61,603 nt of DNA. Source: Salinicoccus sp. YB14-2 (GTDB lineage Bacteria > Bacillota > Bacilli > Staphylococcales > Salinicoccaceae). The position numbers and the translations under genes are program-made. How positions within the stretch are numbered: position 1 is the stretch's first letter; each line of letters starts with the position of its first letter. The stretch covers positions 80,397-141,999 of the forward strand of contig NZ_LFKO01000002.1 of NCBI RefSeq assembly GCF_001265075.1, written 5' to 3'. Under the pieces are notes generated by a model. The model was not told where the DNA came from, did not search any database, and saw only the letters and a program-made list of their open reading frames with translations. Of this stretch, positions 54,391 through 61,603 are shown piece after piece.

Positions 54391-54442
54391 AATGTGAAAC
54401 CCCTTTCATGATACGTTGATTAAATTTATCTTTCTTATTTAT

Positions 54443-54471
54443 ATTATAACTTGAATTGTGAATATTGACAA
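54443..54471 (-). promoter_or_regulatory. Sigma-A promoter of uspA
   Basis: Minus strand TTGTCA, a 17-bp spacer, TATAAT (plus-strand TGACAA 54466-54471 and ATTATA 54443-54448). Confidence 0.8.
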
Positions 54472-54490
54472 TAATCTCTAACTCTAAATC

Positions 54491-54519
54491 ATGACGAATT
54501 TAAGAACTCATGATACAAT
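54491..54519 (+). promoter_or_regulatory. Possible extended -10 promoter of ald
   Basis: ATGACG (54491-54496), a 17-bp spacer, TGA-TACAAT (54511-54519). The weak -35 is balanced by the extended -10. It implies a leader of about 25 bases and rules out a start at 54491. Confidence 0.5.
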
Positions 54520-54550
54520 TGACTCAATTATAGAAGGGAGATGTTTTAGA

Positions 54551-55663
54551 TTGATAATAGGCGTACCTAAAGAGATTAAGAATAACGAAAGCAGAGTGGG
54601 TTTGACACCTGGCGGGGTGCATGCATTTGTGACTGCGGGGCATACTGTTAAAGTTGAGTCCGGTGCGGGATCGGCCTCTTATTTCGAAGATCAGGATTAC
54701 ATAGATGCAGGAGCTGAAATAGCAGGTTCTGCAGGCGAGGCCTGGGATGCTGAAATGATCGTCAAGGTTAAAGAACCTTTGAAGGAAGAATACGATTTTT
54801 TCAAAGAGGGCATGATTCTTTATACATTCCTTCACCTGGCTCCGGAGGTTGAATTGACTAAAGCTTTACTTGATAAGAAAGTCGTTTCGATCGCATATGA
54901 AACAATCCAGGCGCCAAATGGTTCATTACCGCTTCTTGCACCGATGAGTGAAGTTGCAGGAAGAATGGCAACACAAATTGGAAGCGAATTCTTGCAGAAG
55001 ACCAAAGGCGGTAAAGGCATACTCCTTGCAGGTGTCCCAGGGGTGGAACGTGCAACGGTGACAATCATCGGCGGCGGCATGGCCGGTACAAATGCTGCTA
55101 AAATGGCAATCGGACTCGGTGCCAGAGTCAACGTTCTTGATCTCAATCCACAGCGCCTGAGAGAGCTTGACGACTTATTCGGTTCTGGCATTCAGACAAT
55201 GATGTCATCACCGCTCAATATTTCCAATGCGGTAAAAGAAAGTGACCTTGTTATTGGAGCGGTACTCATTCCGGGTGCAAGAGCGCCGAAACTGGTCACT
55301 GAAGAAATGCTGAAAATGATGAGTCCCGGCTCTGTTGTCATCGATATCGCGATAGACCAGGGCGGTATTTTTGAAACGACGGATAAAGTAACGACTCATG
55401 ATGACCCGACTTATGTAAAACATGAAGTGGTGCATTATGCAGTCGCAAACATGCCTGGCGCAGTGCCGCGTACGTCAACAATCGCACTGACAAACGCGAC
55501 GATGAACCTGGGTGTACAGATTGCAAGTAAAGGTTACAAGAAAGCGGCTGAAGACAACCCGATGCTGCTTGGCGGATTCAATACACTGGATGGCCATGTA
55601 ACATACAAAGCAGTGGCTGAATCACAAAATCTTGAATATAAAGATGTAACAAAATTGCTGTAG
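54551..55663 (+). CDS. ald: Alanine dehydrogenase
   Basis: A 370-residue NAD-dependent enzyme interconverting L-alanine and pyruvate plus ammonia. The N-terminal [19 protein letters not shown] and the NAD-binding [13 protein letters not shown] are intact. The TTG at 54551 is chosen because GAAGGGAG is well placed and the protein then starts as other Ald proteins do; a longer frame from 54491 would include the promoter. Full length compared with S. aureus Ald (372 aa). Confidence 0.93.
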   Translation: MIIGVPKEIKNNESRVGLTPGGVHAFVTAGHTVKVESGAGSASYFEDQDYIDAGAEIAGSAGEAWDAEMIVKVKEPLKEEYDFFKEGMILYTFLHLAPEVELTKALLDKKVVSIAYETIQAPNGSLPLLAPMSEVAGRMATQIGSEFLQKTKGGKGILLAGVPGVERATVTIIGGGMAGTNAAKMAIGLGARVNVLDLNPQRLRELDDLFGSGIQTMMSSPLNISNAVKESDLVIGAVLIPGARAPKLVTEEMLKMMSPGSVVIDIAIDQGGIFETTDKVTTHDDPTYVKHEVVHYAVANMPGAVPRTSTIALTNATMNLGVQIASKGYKKAAEDNPMLLGGFNTLDGHVTYKAVAESQNLEYKDVTKLL

Positions 55664-55665
55664 AC

Positions 55666-55709
55666 ACAAAAACGAACGATCATCTGAAGTGATGATCGTT
55701 CGTTTTTGT
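55666..55709. terminator. Bidirectional terminator between ald and the MFS gene
   Basis: 19-bp stem ACAAAAACGAACGATCATC (55666-55684) with its exact complement (55691-55709). Confidence 0.95.
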
Positions 55710-55710
55710 T

Positions 55711-56901
55711 TTATTCACTAGACATGAATCGTTCTTTATCTTCTATAAAATGAGTGATCACCATACATATAACACCGAAGAACAGCATCCCGGCTGCAAT
55801 CATCGTAATCTGAGTGTAGTTCAGGCCATTGGAAAGCAGCGCAGAACCGAGTGTCGCACCGATTGAATTGGCCAGATTGAATACGGAAGCGGCGAGGGTT
55901 CCTGCAAGTGCGGGTGCTGTAACCGCTGCGAAGATTATTTTCGAATTCAGCATTGGTGAAATGCCGAATGTACCAAGACCGAACAGCCCCGAAGCGATAA
56001 ATGCCAGTATTTGATTTTCCAGCATGAACGTAAAAAGTATAAGGACGATTCCTAAAAATAAAAACGTCATGGTCACCGTTAAAGTCAGCCGCGATGGCTG
56101 GATGTTGCCGGATGAAAAGTTACCGATGACTGCAAATGTACCAAACATGAGCATGCTGAATGCAACACCTAAATGGCCCATCCCCGTAATATCCCGGAGC
56201 ATGGGCTCAAGGAATGTATATGCTGTAAAGACGCCGGAATAGCCGAAGATGATGGTAAATATCAGAAGCAGGACATTTTTATCTTTGAAAACCGTGAGCT
56301 CATCCATGATTCTCGGTGCCTCTTTGATTTTATAGTTCGGCGTGGTCAGTATAAGACCGATCAGTGTAATGATGCCGAGCAGTACGATAATCCAGAATAC
56401 GGTTCTAAAGCTTAAGGCCGCTCCGATGAATGAGCCGAACGGCACACCGATCATCACTGAAATGACGAGTCCGCCGTTGACCAGTGCGACTGCACTTGTC
56501 TTTTTATGCGGCTCAGAGATTGCCATCGCGAGACTCATCATGACGCCGAAAAAGGGTGCATGCATCGTTGCGGATAACAGTCTTGAAAGAAGCAGAACTT
56601 CAAAGTTTGGTGCGGTCGCAGCGACAGTATTACTGATGATAAAAATGGAAGTTAAAATAATCAGCAGCATCTTTGGTGAAAATCTTAATGTCAGTAGACG
56701 GATGACCGGGCCGAACACTGTAACGCTCAGTGCATACACACTTAATAGCAGTCCGGTTGTTGCGATTTCGACATCAAGGTCGACCGCAAATTGCGTCAAC
56801 AGCCCAGTGACGACATATTCTGTCATACCGACCGCAAACGTTCCAATCATAAAGACCGCGATGATGACATTGCGGGAAGGGTTTTTAAGTAATTCCAACA
56901 A
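55711..56901 (-). CDS. MFS transporter (DHA1/AraJ type)
   Basis: A 396-residue, 12-segment exporter-type major facilitator, distantly related to the one at 33385-34530. The start is a TTG (56901) or the next TTG, behind GGTGG. It begins 23 bases after a hypothetical gene on the same strand, and the two are probably one transcript. The substrate is unknown. Confidence 0.85.
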   Translation of the reverse strand: MLELLKNPSRNVIIAVFMIGTFAVGMTEYVVTGLLTQFAVDLDVEIATTGLLLSVYALSVTVFGPVIRLLTLRFSPKMLLIILTSIFIISNTVAATAPNFEVLLLSRLLSATMHAPFFGVMMSLAMAISEPHKKTSAVALVNGGLVISVMIGVPFGSFIGAALSFRTVFWIIVLLGIITLIGLILTTPNYKIKEAPRIMDELTVFKDKNVLLLIFTIIFGYSGVFTAYTFLEPMLRDITGMGHLGVAFSMLMFGTFAVIGNFSSGNIQPSRLTLTVTMTFLFLGIVLILFTFMLENQILAFIASGLFGLGTFGISPMLNSKIIFAAVTAPALAGTLAASVFNLANSIGATLGSALLSNGLNYTQITMIAAGMLFFGVICMVITHFIEDKERFMSSE

Positions 56902-56924
56902 AATGATTCCACCAATCTGTAGTT

Positions 56925-57503
56925 TTAAGGATGAATGTAGACCATATCAAAAGGAATGCTGCGGGTCAGTTCATCCCGTTTTTCTTCTGAAGACACCACC
57001 GGGATGATCTCAATCCTCTTTTTTGCGTGGATTTTTAATTTAGCCAGCGGCTGAAGTTCACTGTAATTATTGAAATCGATATCCCTGATGTCGAACATTA
57101 CGCCGGAGACATCGTATTCGATGAGTTCGTCCAGTATCTGGCTCTGCCTGAAATACGGTATTTTTGAAAATGAAGGGCCGATGATAAAGTGCTTATCGCC
57201 GATCAGCTTGGATAATTCATTGACGAACATCGAATCGATATGATGGTATTCGTCTGTAAATATTTGGTCTGTTATATAGCCATCGACATTTTTAAAATAT
57301 TTTATCGTTTCAAAAATGATATTTTTATGCATGAAAATATCTTCTTCTTCGAGATGATCGACACTCGTGAAGACTTCAGTATCCGGCTTCAAAGCCCTCA
57401 TCATATCAGGGAGGACAGGGTTCGGCGCATTGAAATTATGCTGTGCCAGCACGACTGATGCGTGTGCTGTATTTAAATTATGACTGTGAAACAGTGTTTT
57501 CAT
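56925..57503 (-). CDS. Cytosolic protein of unknown function, paired with an MFS gene
   Basis: 192 residues, no signal or membrane segment. Alternating strands and helices and a strand-ending IPFDMVYIHP suggest an alpha/beta barrel-like fold, but I recognise no family. Histidines cluster at the N-terminus (FHSHNLNTAH). The ATG at 57503 follows GAGGTGAAT; a GTG at 57512 overlaps the RBS. Confidence 0.65.
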   Translation of the reverse strand: MKTLFHSHNLNTAHASVVLAQHNFNAPNPVLPDMMRALKPDTEVFTSVDHLEEEDIFMHKNIIFETIKYFKNVDGYITDQIFTDEYHHIDSMFVNELSKLIGDKHFIIGPSFSKIPYFRQSQILDELIEYDVSGVMFDIRDIDFNNYSELQPLAKLKIHAKKRIEIIPVVSSEEKRDELTRSIPFDMVYIHP

Positions 57504-57570
57504 TTTATTCACCTCGAGAATATATTAACATATACACGGTTGGAATAAGATGATTATAATTCCTACTTAT

Positions 57571-57599
57571 TTGATATGCAAAATGATTTCATATATAAT
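57571..57599 (+). promoter_or_regulatory. Sigma-A promoter of the cysteine synthase gene
   Basis: TTGATA (57571-57576), a 17-bp spacer, TATAAT (57594-57599), about 30 bases before the ATG at 57630. Confidence 0.85.
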
Positions 57600-57629
57600 T
57601 TTAATGACTCTGATATAAAGGTGATAAAA

Positions 57630-58547
57630 ATGACACGATATAATGATATGACTGAATTGATTGGTAACACACCGGCAGTAAAGCTGAAAAATGTTGTGCC
57701 GGAAGACTGTGCAGACATTTTTGTAAAATTGGAATTTTTCAACCCCAGCAGAAGTGTTAAAGACCGTGCAGCATATAACATGATTAAAAAAGCTGAAGAA
57801 GAAGGCATCATTAAACCGGGAGATACTCTGATAGAGCCGACAAGCGGCAATACGGGAATCGGTCTTGCGATGAATGCTGCAGCGAAAGGCTACAGAGCAA
57901 TATTTGTGCTGCCTGACAATATGACTGAAGAACGGATTAATCTGTTGAAAGCATATGGCGCAGAAGTTGTGCTCACACCGAGTGATGAAAAGATGCCGGG
58001 CGCGATCAAAAAAGCGGAGGAGCTGAAAGAAGAGATTCCGAATGCCTTCATCCCGCAACAGTTTGAGAACTATGCGAATCCTGACATTCACAGGACAACG
58101 ACCGCACTTGAAATTTTAGACCAGATGGACAATGACCTGGATGCCTTTGTGGCCACTTCAGGCACCGGCGGTACAATCACAGGTACTGGCGAAACGCTGA
58201 AAGAAAAACTGCCGAACCTGCATGTTGCCGTCGTCGAGCCGAGCGGTTCACCGGTGCTGTCCGGCGGAAAACCGGGCAAACATAAGCTGGTGGGAACATC
58301 TCCGGGATTTGTACCGATTATTTTAAATGAGGATGTTTATGATGAGATCATCCAGATTGATGATGATGATGCTGTGAACATGTTCAGAAGACTGGGCACC
58401 GAGGAAGGCCTGTTTGTCGGTCCTTCTGCTGCAGCTGCGGTACATGCGGCCATCATGGTCGGCAAAAAACTTGGTAAAGGCAAAAGGATTTTATGTATCG
58501 CACCAGACTCCGGTGAGAGATATTTGAGCATGGGTCTGATCGAATAG
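57630..58547 (+). CDS. cysK: Cysteine synthase (O-acetylserine sulfhydrylase)
   Basis: A 305-residue fold-type II PLP enzyme making cysteine from O-acetylserine and sulfide. The PLP lysine is in NPSRSVKDRAA and the substrate loop in PTSGNTGIGLA; the late SGERYLS is also typical. The ATG at 57630 follows AAAGGTGAT; an upstream frame start lies inside the promoter. CysK and CysM cannot be separated with certainty from sequence alone. Confidence 0.9.
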   Translation: MTRYNDMTELIGNTPAVKLKNVVPEDCADIFVKLEFFNPSRSVKDRAAYNMIKKAEEEGIIKPGDTLIEPTSGNTGIGLAMNAAAKGYRAIFVLPDNMTEERINLLKAYGAEVVLTPSDEKMPGAIKKAEELKEEIPNAFIPQQFENYANPDIHRTTTALEILDQMDNDLDAFVATSGTGGTITGTGETLKEKLPNLHVAVVEPSGSPVLSGGKPGKHKLVGTSPGFVPIILNEDVYDEIIQIDDDDAVNMFRRLGTEEGLFVGPSAAAAVHAAIMVGKKLGKGKRILCIAPDSGERYLSMGLIE

Positions 58548-58606
58548 CACAGGGTTTTTATTTATGAAAGTACGGATAGATTTCAGAATAAAGAAATTCG
58601 ATCCTG

Positions 58607-58651
58607 AAAAACGGACAGAAACTTTCACCGCAAAATTTCTGTCCGTTTTTT
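58607..58651 (+). terminator. Terminator after the cysteine synthase gene
   Basis: 15-bp stem AAAAACGGACAGAAA (58607-58621) / TTTCTGTCCGTTTTT (58636-58650) with further T. Confidence 0.9.
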
Positions 58652-58678
58652 TATTATATGCTTTAAGGAGTGTTATAC

Positions 58679-59203
58679 ATGTTACAAAAGTTGGATAAAA
58701 AAGATTTCGATGAAATTTTTTCACTATTGGAAGCAGCTTTTCCGCCAAGTGAAAGGCGTACAAAAGAGGATCAGGAAAAACTTATGGATTTGGATGAATA
58801 TAGTATTTTCGGTTTGAAAAAAAGAGGCAGTCTGATTGGCTTTGTCGCAGAGTGGGAAGGGCCAGAATATCGTTTTGTCGAACATTTTGTAGTGAATGAG
58901 GCGTTTCGTGGAAATGGAATCGGATCGGGACTGCTGAGTGATTATCATGATTTGAGCGACAAACCGGTTGTGCTGGAAGTTGAGCCCCCTGAAAATGATG
59001 TGCAAAAGAAGCGCGTCAGGTTTTATAAGAGGAATGGCTATCATCTAAGTGAATACAGTTATGTGCAGCCGACAATCAATGCAGACATTAAAGGTGTGCC
59101 GCTGGTTTTGATGACTTATCCGGACGGATTGAATGACGACCTGTTCCTGACATTGAAAGACTGGTTGTTCACTACTGTTTATAATAAAGAAATAAATGAT
59201 TAA
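58679..59203 (+). CDS. GNAT-family N-acetyltransferase
   Basis: A 174-residue GNAT protein. The strand VEHFVVNEAFRGNGIGSGLLSDYH contains the acetyl-CoA loop (RGNGIGSG, about 81-88). The substrate is unknown. The ATG at 58679 follows AAGGAGTG. A 6-bp hairpin (59210-59226, ACTCTT / AAGAGT) separates it from the next gene. Confidence 0.8.
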   Translation: MLQKLDKKDFDEIFSLLEAAFPPSERRTKEDQEKLMDLDEYSIFGLKKRGSLIGFVAEWEGPEYRFVEHFVVNEAFRGNGIGSGLLSDYHDLSDKPVVLEVEPPENDVQKKRVRFYKRNGYHLSEYSYVQPTINADIKGVPLVLMTYPDGLNDDLFLTLKDWLFTTVYNKEIND

Positions 59204-59257
59204 ACCAATACTCTTTAGGGAAGAGTTAGGAAAACAATCTCTTTGGAGGGAAAATTC

Positions 59258-59941
59258 ATGAATATTAGTTTTCATGGTCATTCTATAGTCTTTATTGAAA
59301 ATAACGGTAAAAAAGCAATCATCGATCCGTTCATTAACGGTAACGAATTGACGGACCTGAAAGTGGAAGATATTAAAGTCGATTATATTATTTTAACGCA
59401 TGGGCATAACGACCATGTGGGCGACACGGTTGAAATCGCAAAAAATAATAATGCGACGGTCATCGCACCTGTCGAGCTTGCGGATTTGATGGATCAGAAC
59501 GGTGTTGAAGCGGTTGGTATGAACATCGGCGGTACTGTCGACTTCGAAGCGGGGACAGTAAAGATGGTCCATGCATTCCATTCATCCAGCTTTACGCATG
59601 ATGATGGAACTATCCAGTATACAGGCATGCCGACGGGTCTGATATTGAATGTTGACGGCAAGACAATCTATCATGCCGGCGATACAGGACTGTTTGGTGA
59701 CATGAAGCTGATCAGCGAAGTTAACGGTCCAATCGACCTGTTGTTCGTTCCAATCGGCGATCACTTCACAATGGGTATAGACGATGCCGCCTACGCGTCG
59801 AACGAACTCATCAAACCGGGCATCGTTGTGCCTGTCCACTATGACACATTCCCACCGATTAAAGCGGATACCGGCAAATTCAAAGAAAAAGTGAACGCGG
59901 ACTGCCAAGTTCTCAACCCCGGGGAATCCGTCAAATTTTAA
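59258..59941 (+). CDS. UPF0173 metal-dependent hydrolase (YtkL type)
   Basis: A 227-residue metallo-beta-lactamase-fold protein. The metal motif HGHNDHVGD (about 53-61) and further ligands in YHAGDTGLFGD and the final VPVHYDTFP are present. Same length as B. subtilis YtkL; physiological substrate unknown. The ATG at 59258 follows TGGAGGG. It precedes the ytoI-type gene as in related genomes. Confidence 0.88.
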   Translation: MNISFHGHSIVFIENNGKKAIIDPFINGNELTDLKVEDIKVDYIILTHGHNDHVGDTVEIAKNNNATVIAPVELADLMDQNGVEAVGMNIGGTVDFEAGTVKMVHAFHSSSFTHDDGTIQYTGMPTGLILNVDGKTIYHAGDTGLFGDMKLISEVNGPIDLLFVPIGDHFTMGIDDAAYASNELIKPGIVVPVHYDTFPPIKADTGKFKEKVNADCQVLNPGESVKF

Positions 59942-59956
59942 TGAATGTTAATTTGA

Positions 59957-59987
59957 ATGGCCTGCATCGATGCAGGTCATTTTTTAT
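59957..59987 (+). terminator. Terminator after the UPF0173 gene
   Basis: ATGGCCTGCAT / ATGCAGGTCAT (one G-T pair) followed by a T-tract. Confidence 0.85.
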
Positions 59988-60043
59988 GGGTCTTTATTAT
60001 AAAAATGATATTAAATTCAGTATAATGGTCTTAAGGTGATGAA

Positions 60044-61315
60044 ATGGCAAAAGCAAAATCAAAGTTGGAAATAATAATAGAATATATAAAAGGACTGCCG
60101 GAAGGCACGAAAATTTCTGTGAGGCAGGTATCGAGCTTTCTGGATGTGTCGGAAGGGACGAGTTACCGGGCGATCAAGCAGGCGGAAAAAGAGGGACTTG
60201 TCAAGACGATTGAGCGTGTCGGCACAATCAGGATCATTAAACGGGAGGATCATATCGTCGGCAACTTGACTTTCGAACAGGTGAACCGCGTGATCCAAGG
60301 AACCGTGCTTACGGGCGCGTCGTATTTAAACCGTGAAATCAGCCGGTTTATCATCGGTGCGATGAGAACCGAGGAAATCGAAAAGTACTTGGAGGACAGC
60401 GCGTTTCTCATTGTCGGAAACCGTGAAGATGCCCAGCTGAGGGCGATCAATAACGGCGCCGGCATTTTGATTACCGGTGGTTTCGGCGCTTCGGAAGAAA
60501 TTTTGAAAATGGCTGAAGCGGGTGGTGTGCCGGTGATTTCGAGTGAACATGATACTTTCAGCATCGCTTCCATCATTCACCGGGAACTGTATAGTCTGTC
60601 ACTGATCAGCGAGGTCATTACTGCGAACGATCTGATGATTAAACAGAGCGATTATTCCATTGATCTGAACGGCGATTATTCCCGCTTCGTCTCCAATGAT
60701 AAAATCACTTTTTTAGTCGATGGTGACAGGTTTATGGGCACTTTAAAATCACAGGATATCCATTCGATCAATGAAGATAATTATAAAAATTATTTGTACC
60801 AGGACATCCATGTGCTGCCGAATACGACGATCCAGAGTCTCAGGCAGCTGATGACATGGCATCAGCTGAACATCATGCCTGTAGTCAATGAATCACAGCG
60901 GTTTGTCGGCGTTGTCCACCGGAGAGATGTATTTAAGGATATCACACCACATAAACTGCAGACAGGCATGTCGACTGAAGAGATCATCGACCGCGAAATC
61001 ACAATTAAAGAAGATTCCATCCATATGAAAGTGCTGCCGTTTATGACGGATGAATTCGGCACTCTTACACAGACAGGCTTCATGCGTCTTGTCGAGCGGA
61101 TGCTCATGACACTTTTGAACGACTATGACATCATGAACTATCACATCGATTCTATGAATATGACAAATTTGAAACTCGTTCAGATCAACCAGCACATCCA
61201 GCTGAAAGGTGAAATCCTTGACCTCGGCGGACAGTATATCAAGCTCGAAGTTAAAACAATCACAGACGGTGTCGTCTATAACAAAGTCGGCATCATGGTG
61301 CAGTATTTCAAATAA
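60044..61315 (+). CDS. ytoI: YtoI-type regulator: HTH, DRTGG, CBS pair, hotdog domain
   Basis: 423 residues: N-terminal winged-helix-type DNA-binding region (about 1-65; VRQVSSFLDVSEGTSYRAIKQ), DRTGG domain (about 70-180), two CBS motifs (about 190-305) and a C-terminal hotdog/thioesterase-like domain (about 315-420). The mix points to a ligand-sensing regulator, possibly of nucleotides and acyl groups; targets are unknown. RBS AAGGTGAT; a TATAAT at 60021-60026 is the probable -10. Confidence 0.88.
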   Translation: MAKAKSKLEIIIEYIKGLPEGTKISVRQVSSFLDVSEGTSYRAIKQAEKEGLVKTIERVGTIRIIKREDHIVGNLTFEQVNRVIQGTVLTGASYLNREISRFIIGAMRTEEIEKYLEDSAFLIVGNREDAQLRAINNGAGILITGGFGASEEILKMAEAGGVPVISSEHDTFSIASIIHRELYSLSLISEVITANDLMIKQSDYSIDLNGDYSRFVSNDKITFLVDGDRFMGTLKSQDIHSINEDNYKNYLYQDIHVLPNTTIQSLRQLMTWHQLNIMPVVNESQRFVGVVHRRDVFKDITPHKLQTGMSTEEIIDREITIKEDSIHMKVLPFMTDEFGTLTQTGFMRLVERMLMTLLNDYDIMNYHIDSMNMTNLKLVQINQHIQLKGEILDLGGQYIKLEVKTITDGVVYNKVGIMVQYFK

Positions 61316-61421
61316 AGACCAGTCCTTTTTGAAGGGCGGCTATTTTGGATTTGCATGAGGCAGAGGTGTTTGAGACAGGGGCACGTCCTCTCCGCCGTAA
61401 GTGTTTGCCGTCCTATGCCGC

Positions 61422-61603
61422 AGCTTACGAATTCAGTGTGAAATTTCGAAAGCTTTGGTCTTTATTCTCAGGAGCTTACGATTTCAACGCCGTTTTTCGT
61501 AAGCTCCGGGCATTTTCAGCTGCAGCTTACGAATTCAACGCCGTTTTTCGCAAGCTCCGGGCATTTTCAGCTGCAGCTTACGAATTCAACGCCGTTTTTC
61601 GCA
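61422..61603. repeat. Tandem array of 51-bp palindromic repeats, cut by the window end
   Basis: Units begin at 61422, 61473, 61524 and 61575, exactly 51 bp apart; the last is cut after 29 bases. Each starts AGCTTACGA and carries the complementary arm TCGTAAGCT or TCGCAAGCT 24 bases later, giving a 33-nt hairpin plus an 18-nt spacer. The first unit is the most diverged, and a decayed half-unit may precede it (61390-61421). Units two to four are nearly identical. The array follows ytoI, with about 105 bases of otherwise unremarkable sequence between. Confidence 0.85.

Noticed and set aside
54491-54550. A 20-residue N-terminal extension of alanine dehydrogenase
   Set aside because: Homologues start at the later TTG, which has a good RBS, and the extension covers a likely promoter.
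56342-57007. A 221-codon frame antisense to the MFS transporter gene
   Set aside because: The MFS gene has clear membrane segments and an operon partner; the antisense frame is a by-product of hydrophobic codons.
61422-61603. The 51-bp repeats as a CRISPR array
   Set aside because: Whole 51-bp units including the spacer part are nearly identical, so there are no unique spacers, and no cas genes are seen.

Overview
The window is a stretch of core chromosome from a low-to-moderate GC Firmicute of the Staphylococcaceae type. Gene content and order match the Bacillus subtilis ytfP-ytoI region and its Staphylococcus counterpart: murJ/ytgP, pepV-dat, ytmP-trmB, ytpQ-ytpR-ftsK/sftA-murC, ytxGH-ccpA, acuABC/acsA, tyrS, rpsD, ezrA, thiI, sppA-tpx-ytxK-ackA, ald, ytkL and ytoI. 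MurC, MurJ, EzrA (564 aa), Fhs (555 aa), Dat (282 aa) and the YtmP homologue look staphylococcal. A class A PBP at this locus, a T-box on tyrS and a c551-type cytochrome c lipoprotein suggest a relative such as Jeotgalicoccus or Salinicoccus rather than Staphylococcus itself; the genus is an inference. No prophage, transposase, CRISPR array, tRNA or rRNA was seen.

Layout. 1-4.3 kb: IsdG-type heme oxygenase, a flavoprotein, the MurJ flippase and an RsuA-type pseudouridine synthase. 4.3-9 kb: a LEA-like stress protein behind a sigma-B promoter, pepV-dat (dipeptide and D-amino acid supply) and ytmP-trmB. 9-18.4 kb: a C-S lyase, a PepSY protein, then a run from an M42 peptidase through ytpQ, ytpR, a degenerate FtsK/SftA homologue and murC to the sigma-B-controlled ytxGH pair. 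18.4-25.8 kb: ccpA, with a cre site in its own leader, and the acetate module: acuABC divergent from acsA, then fhs. 25.8-32.8 kb: a large PBP, T-box-controlled tyrS, a YjiH-type membrane protein with a cre site, and an M19 dipeptidase. 32.8-42.4 kb: a more accessory stretch of lipoprotein, transporters, small membrane proteins, hydrolases, GNATs, an M20 amidohydrolase, cytochrome c and an acyltransferase. 42.5-53.2 kb: rpsD with a long leader, msrC, ezrA, nifS-thiI, nadK and the sppA-RDD-tpx-ytxK-ackA cluster. 53.2 kb to the end: a frameshifted small gene behind a sigma-B promoter, uspA divergent from ald, an MFS pump, cysteine synthase, a GNAT, a UPF0173 hydrolase and a YtoI-type regulator. 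The window closes in a tandem array of 51-bp palindromic repeats.

The genes combine cell envelope work (MurJ, MurC, PBP, Dat, EzrA), carbon overflow and acetate metabolism (CcpA, AcsA, AcuABC, AckA, Fhs, Ald), translation (TyrS, TrmB, S4, ThiI, RsuA) and stress functions (LEA-like protein, YtxGH, UspA, Tpx, MsrC). The most unusual signals are: the FtsK/SftA homologue that has lost its Walker A motif and gamma domain; three sigma-B-type promoters with identical 13-bp spacing; two intergenic arrays of imperfect palindromes that share a 51-bp period and a 33-nt hairpin footprint; a 52-nt palindrome nested inside the ccpA/acuC terminator; and a frameshift at an A-run in a sigma-B-preceded gene.
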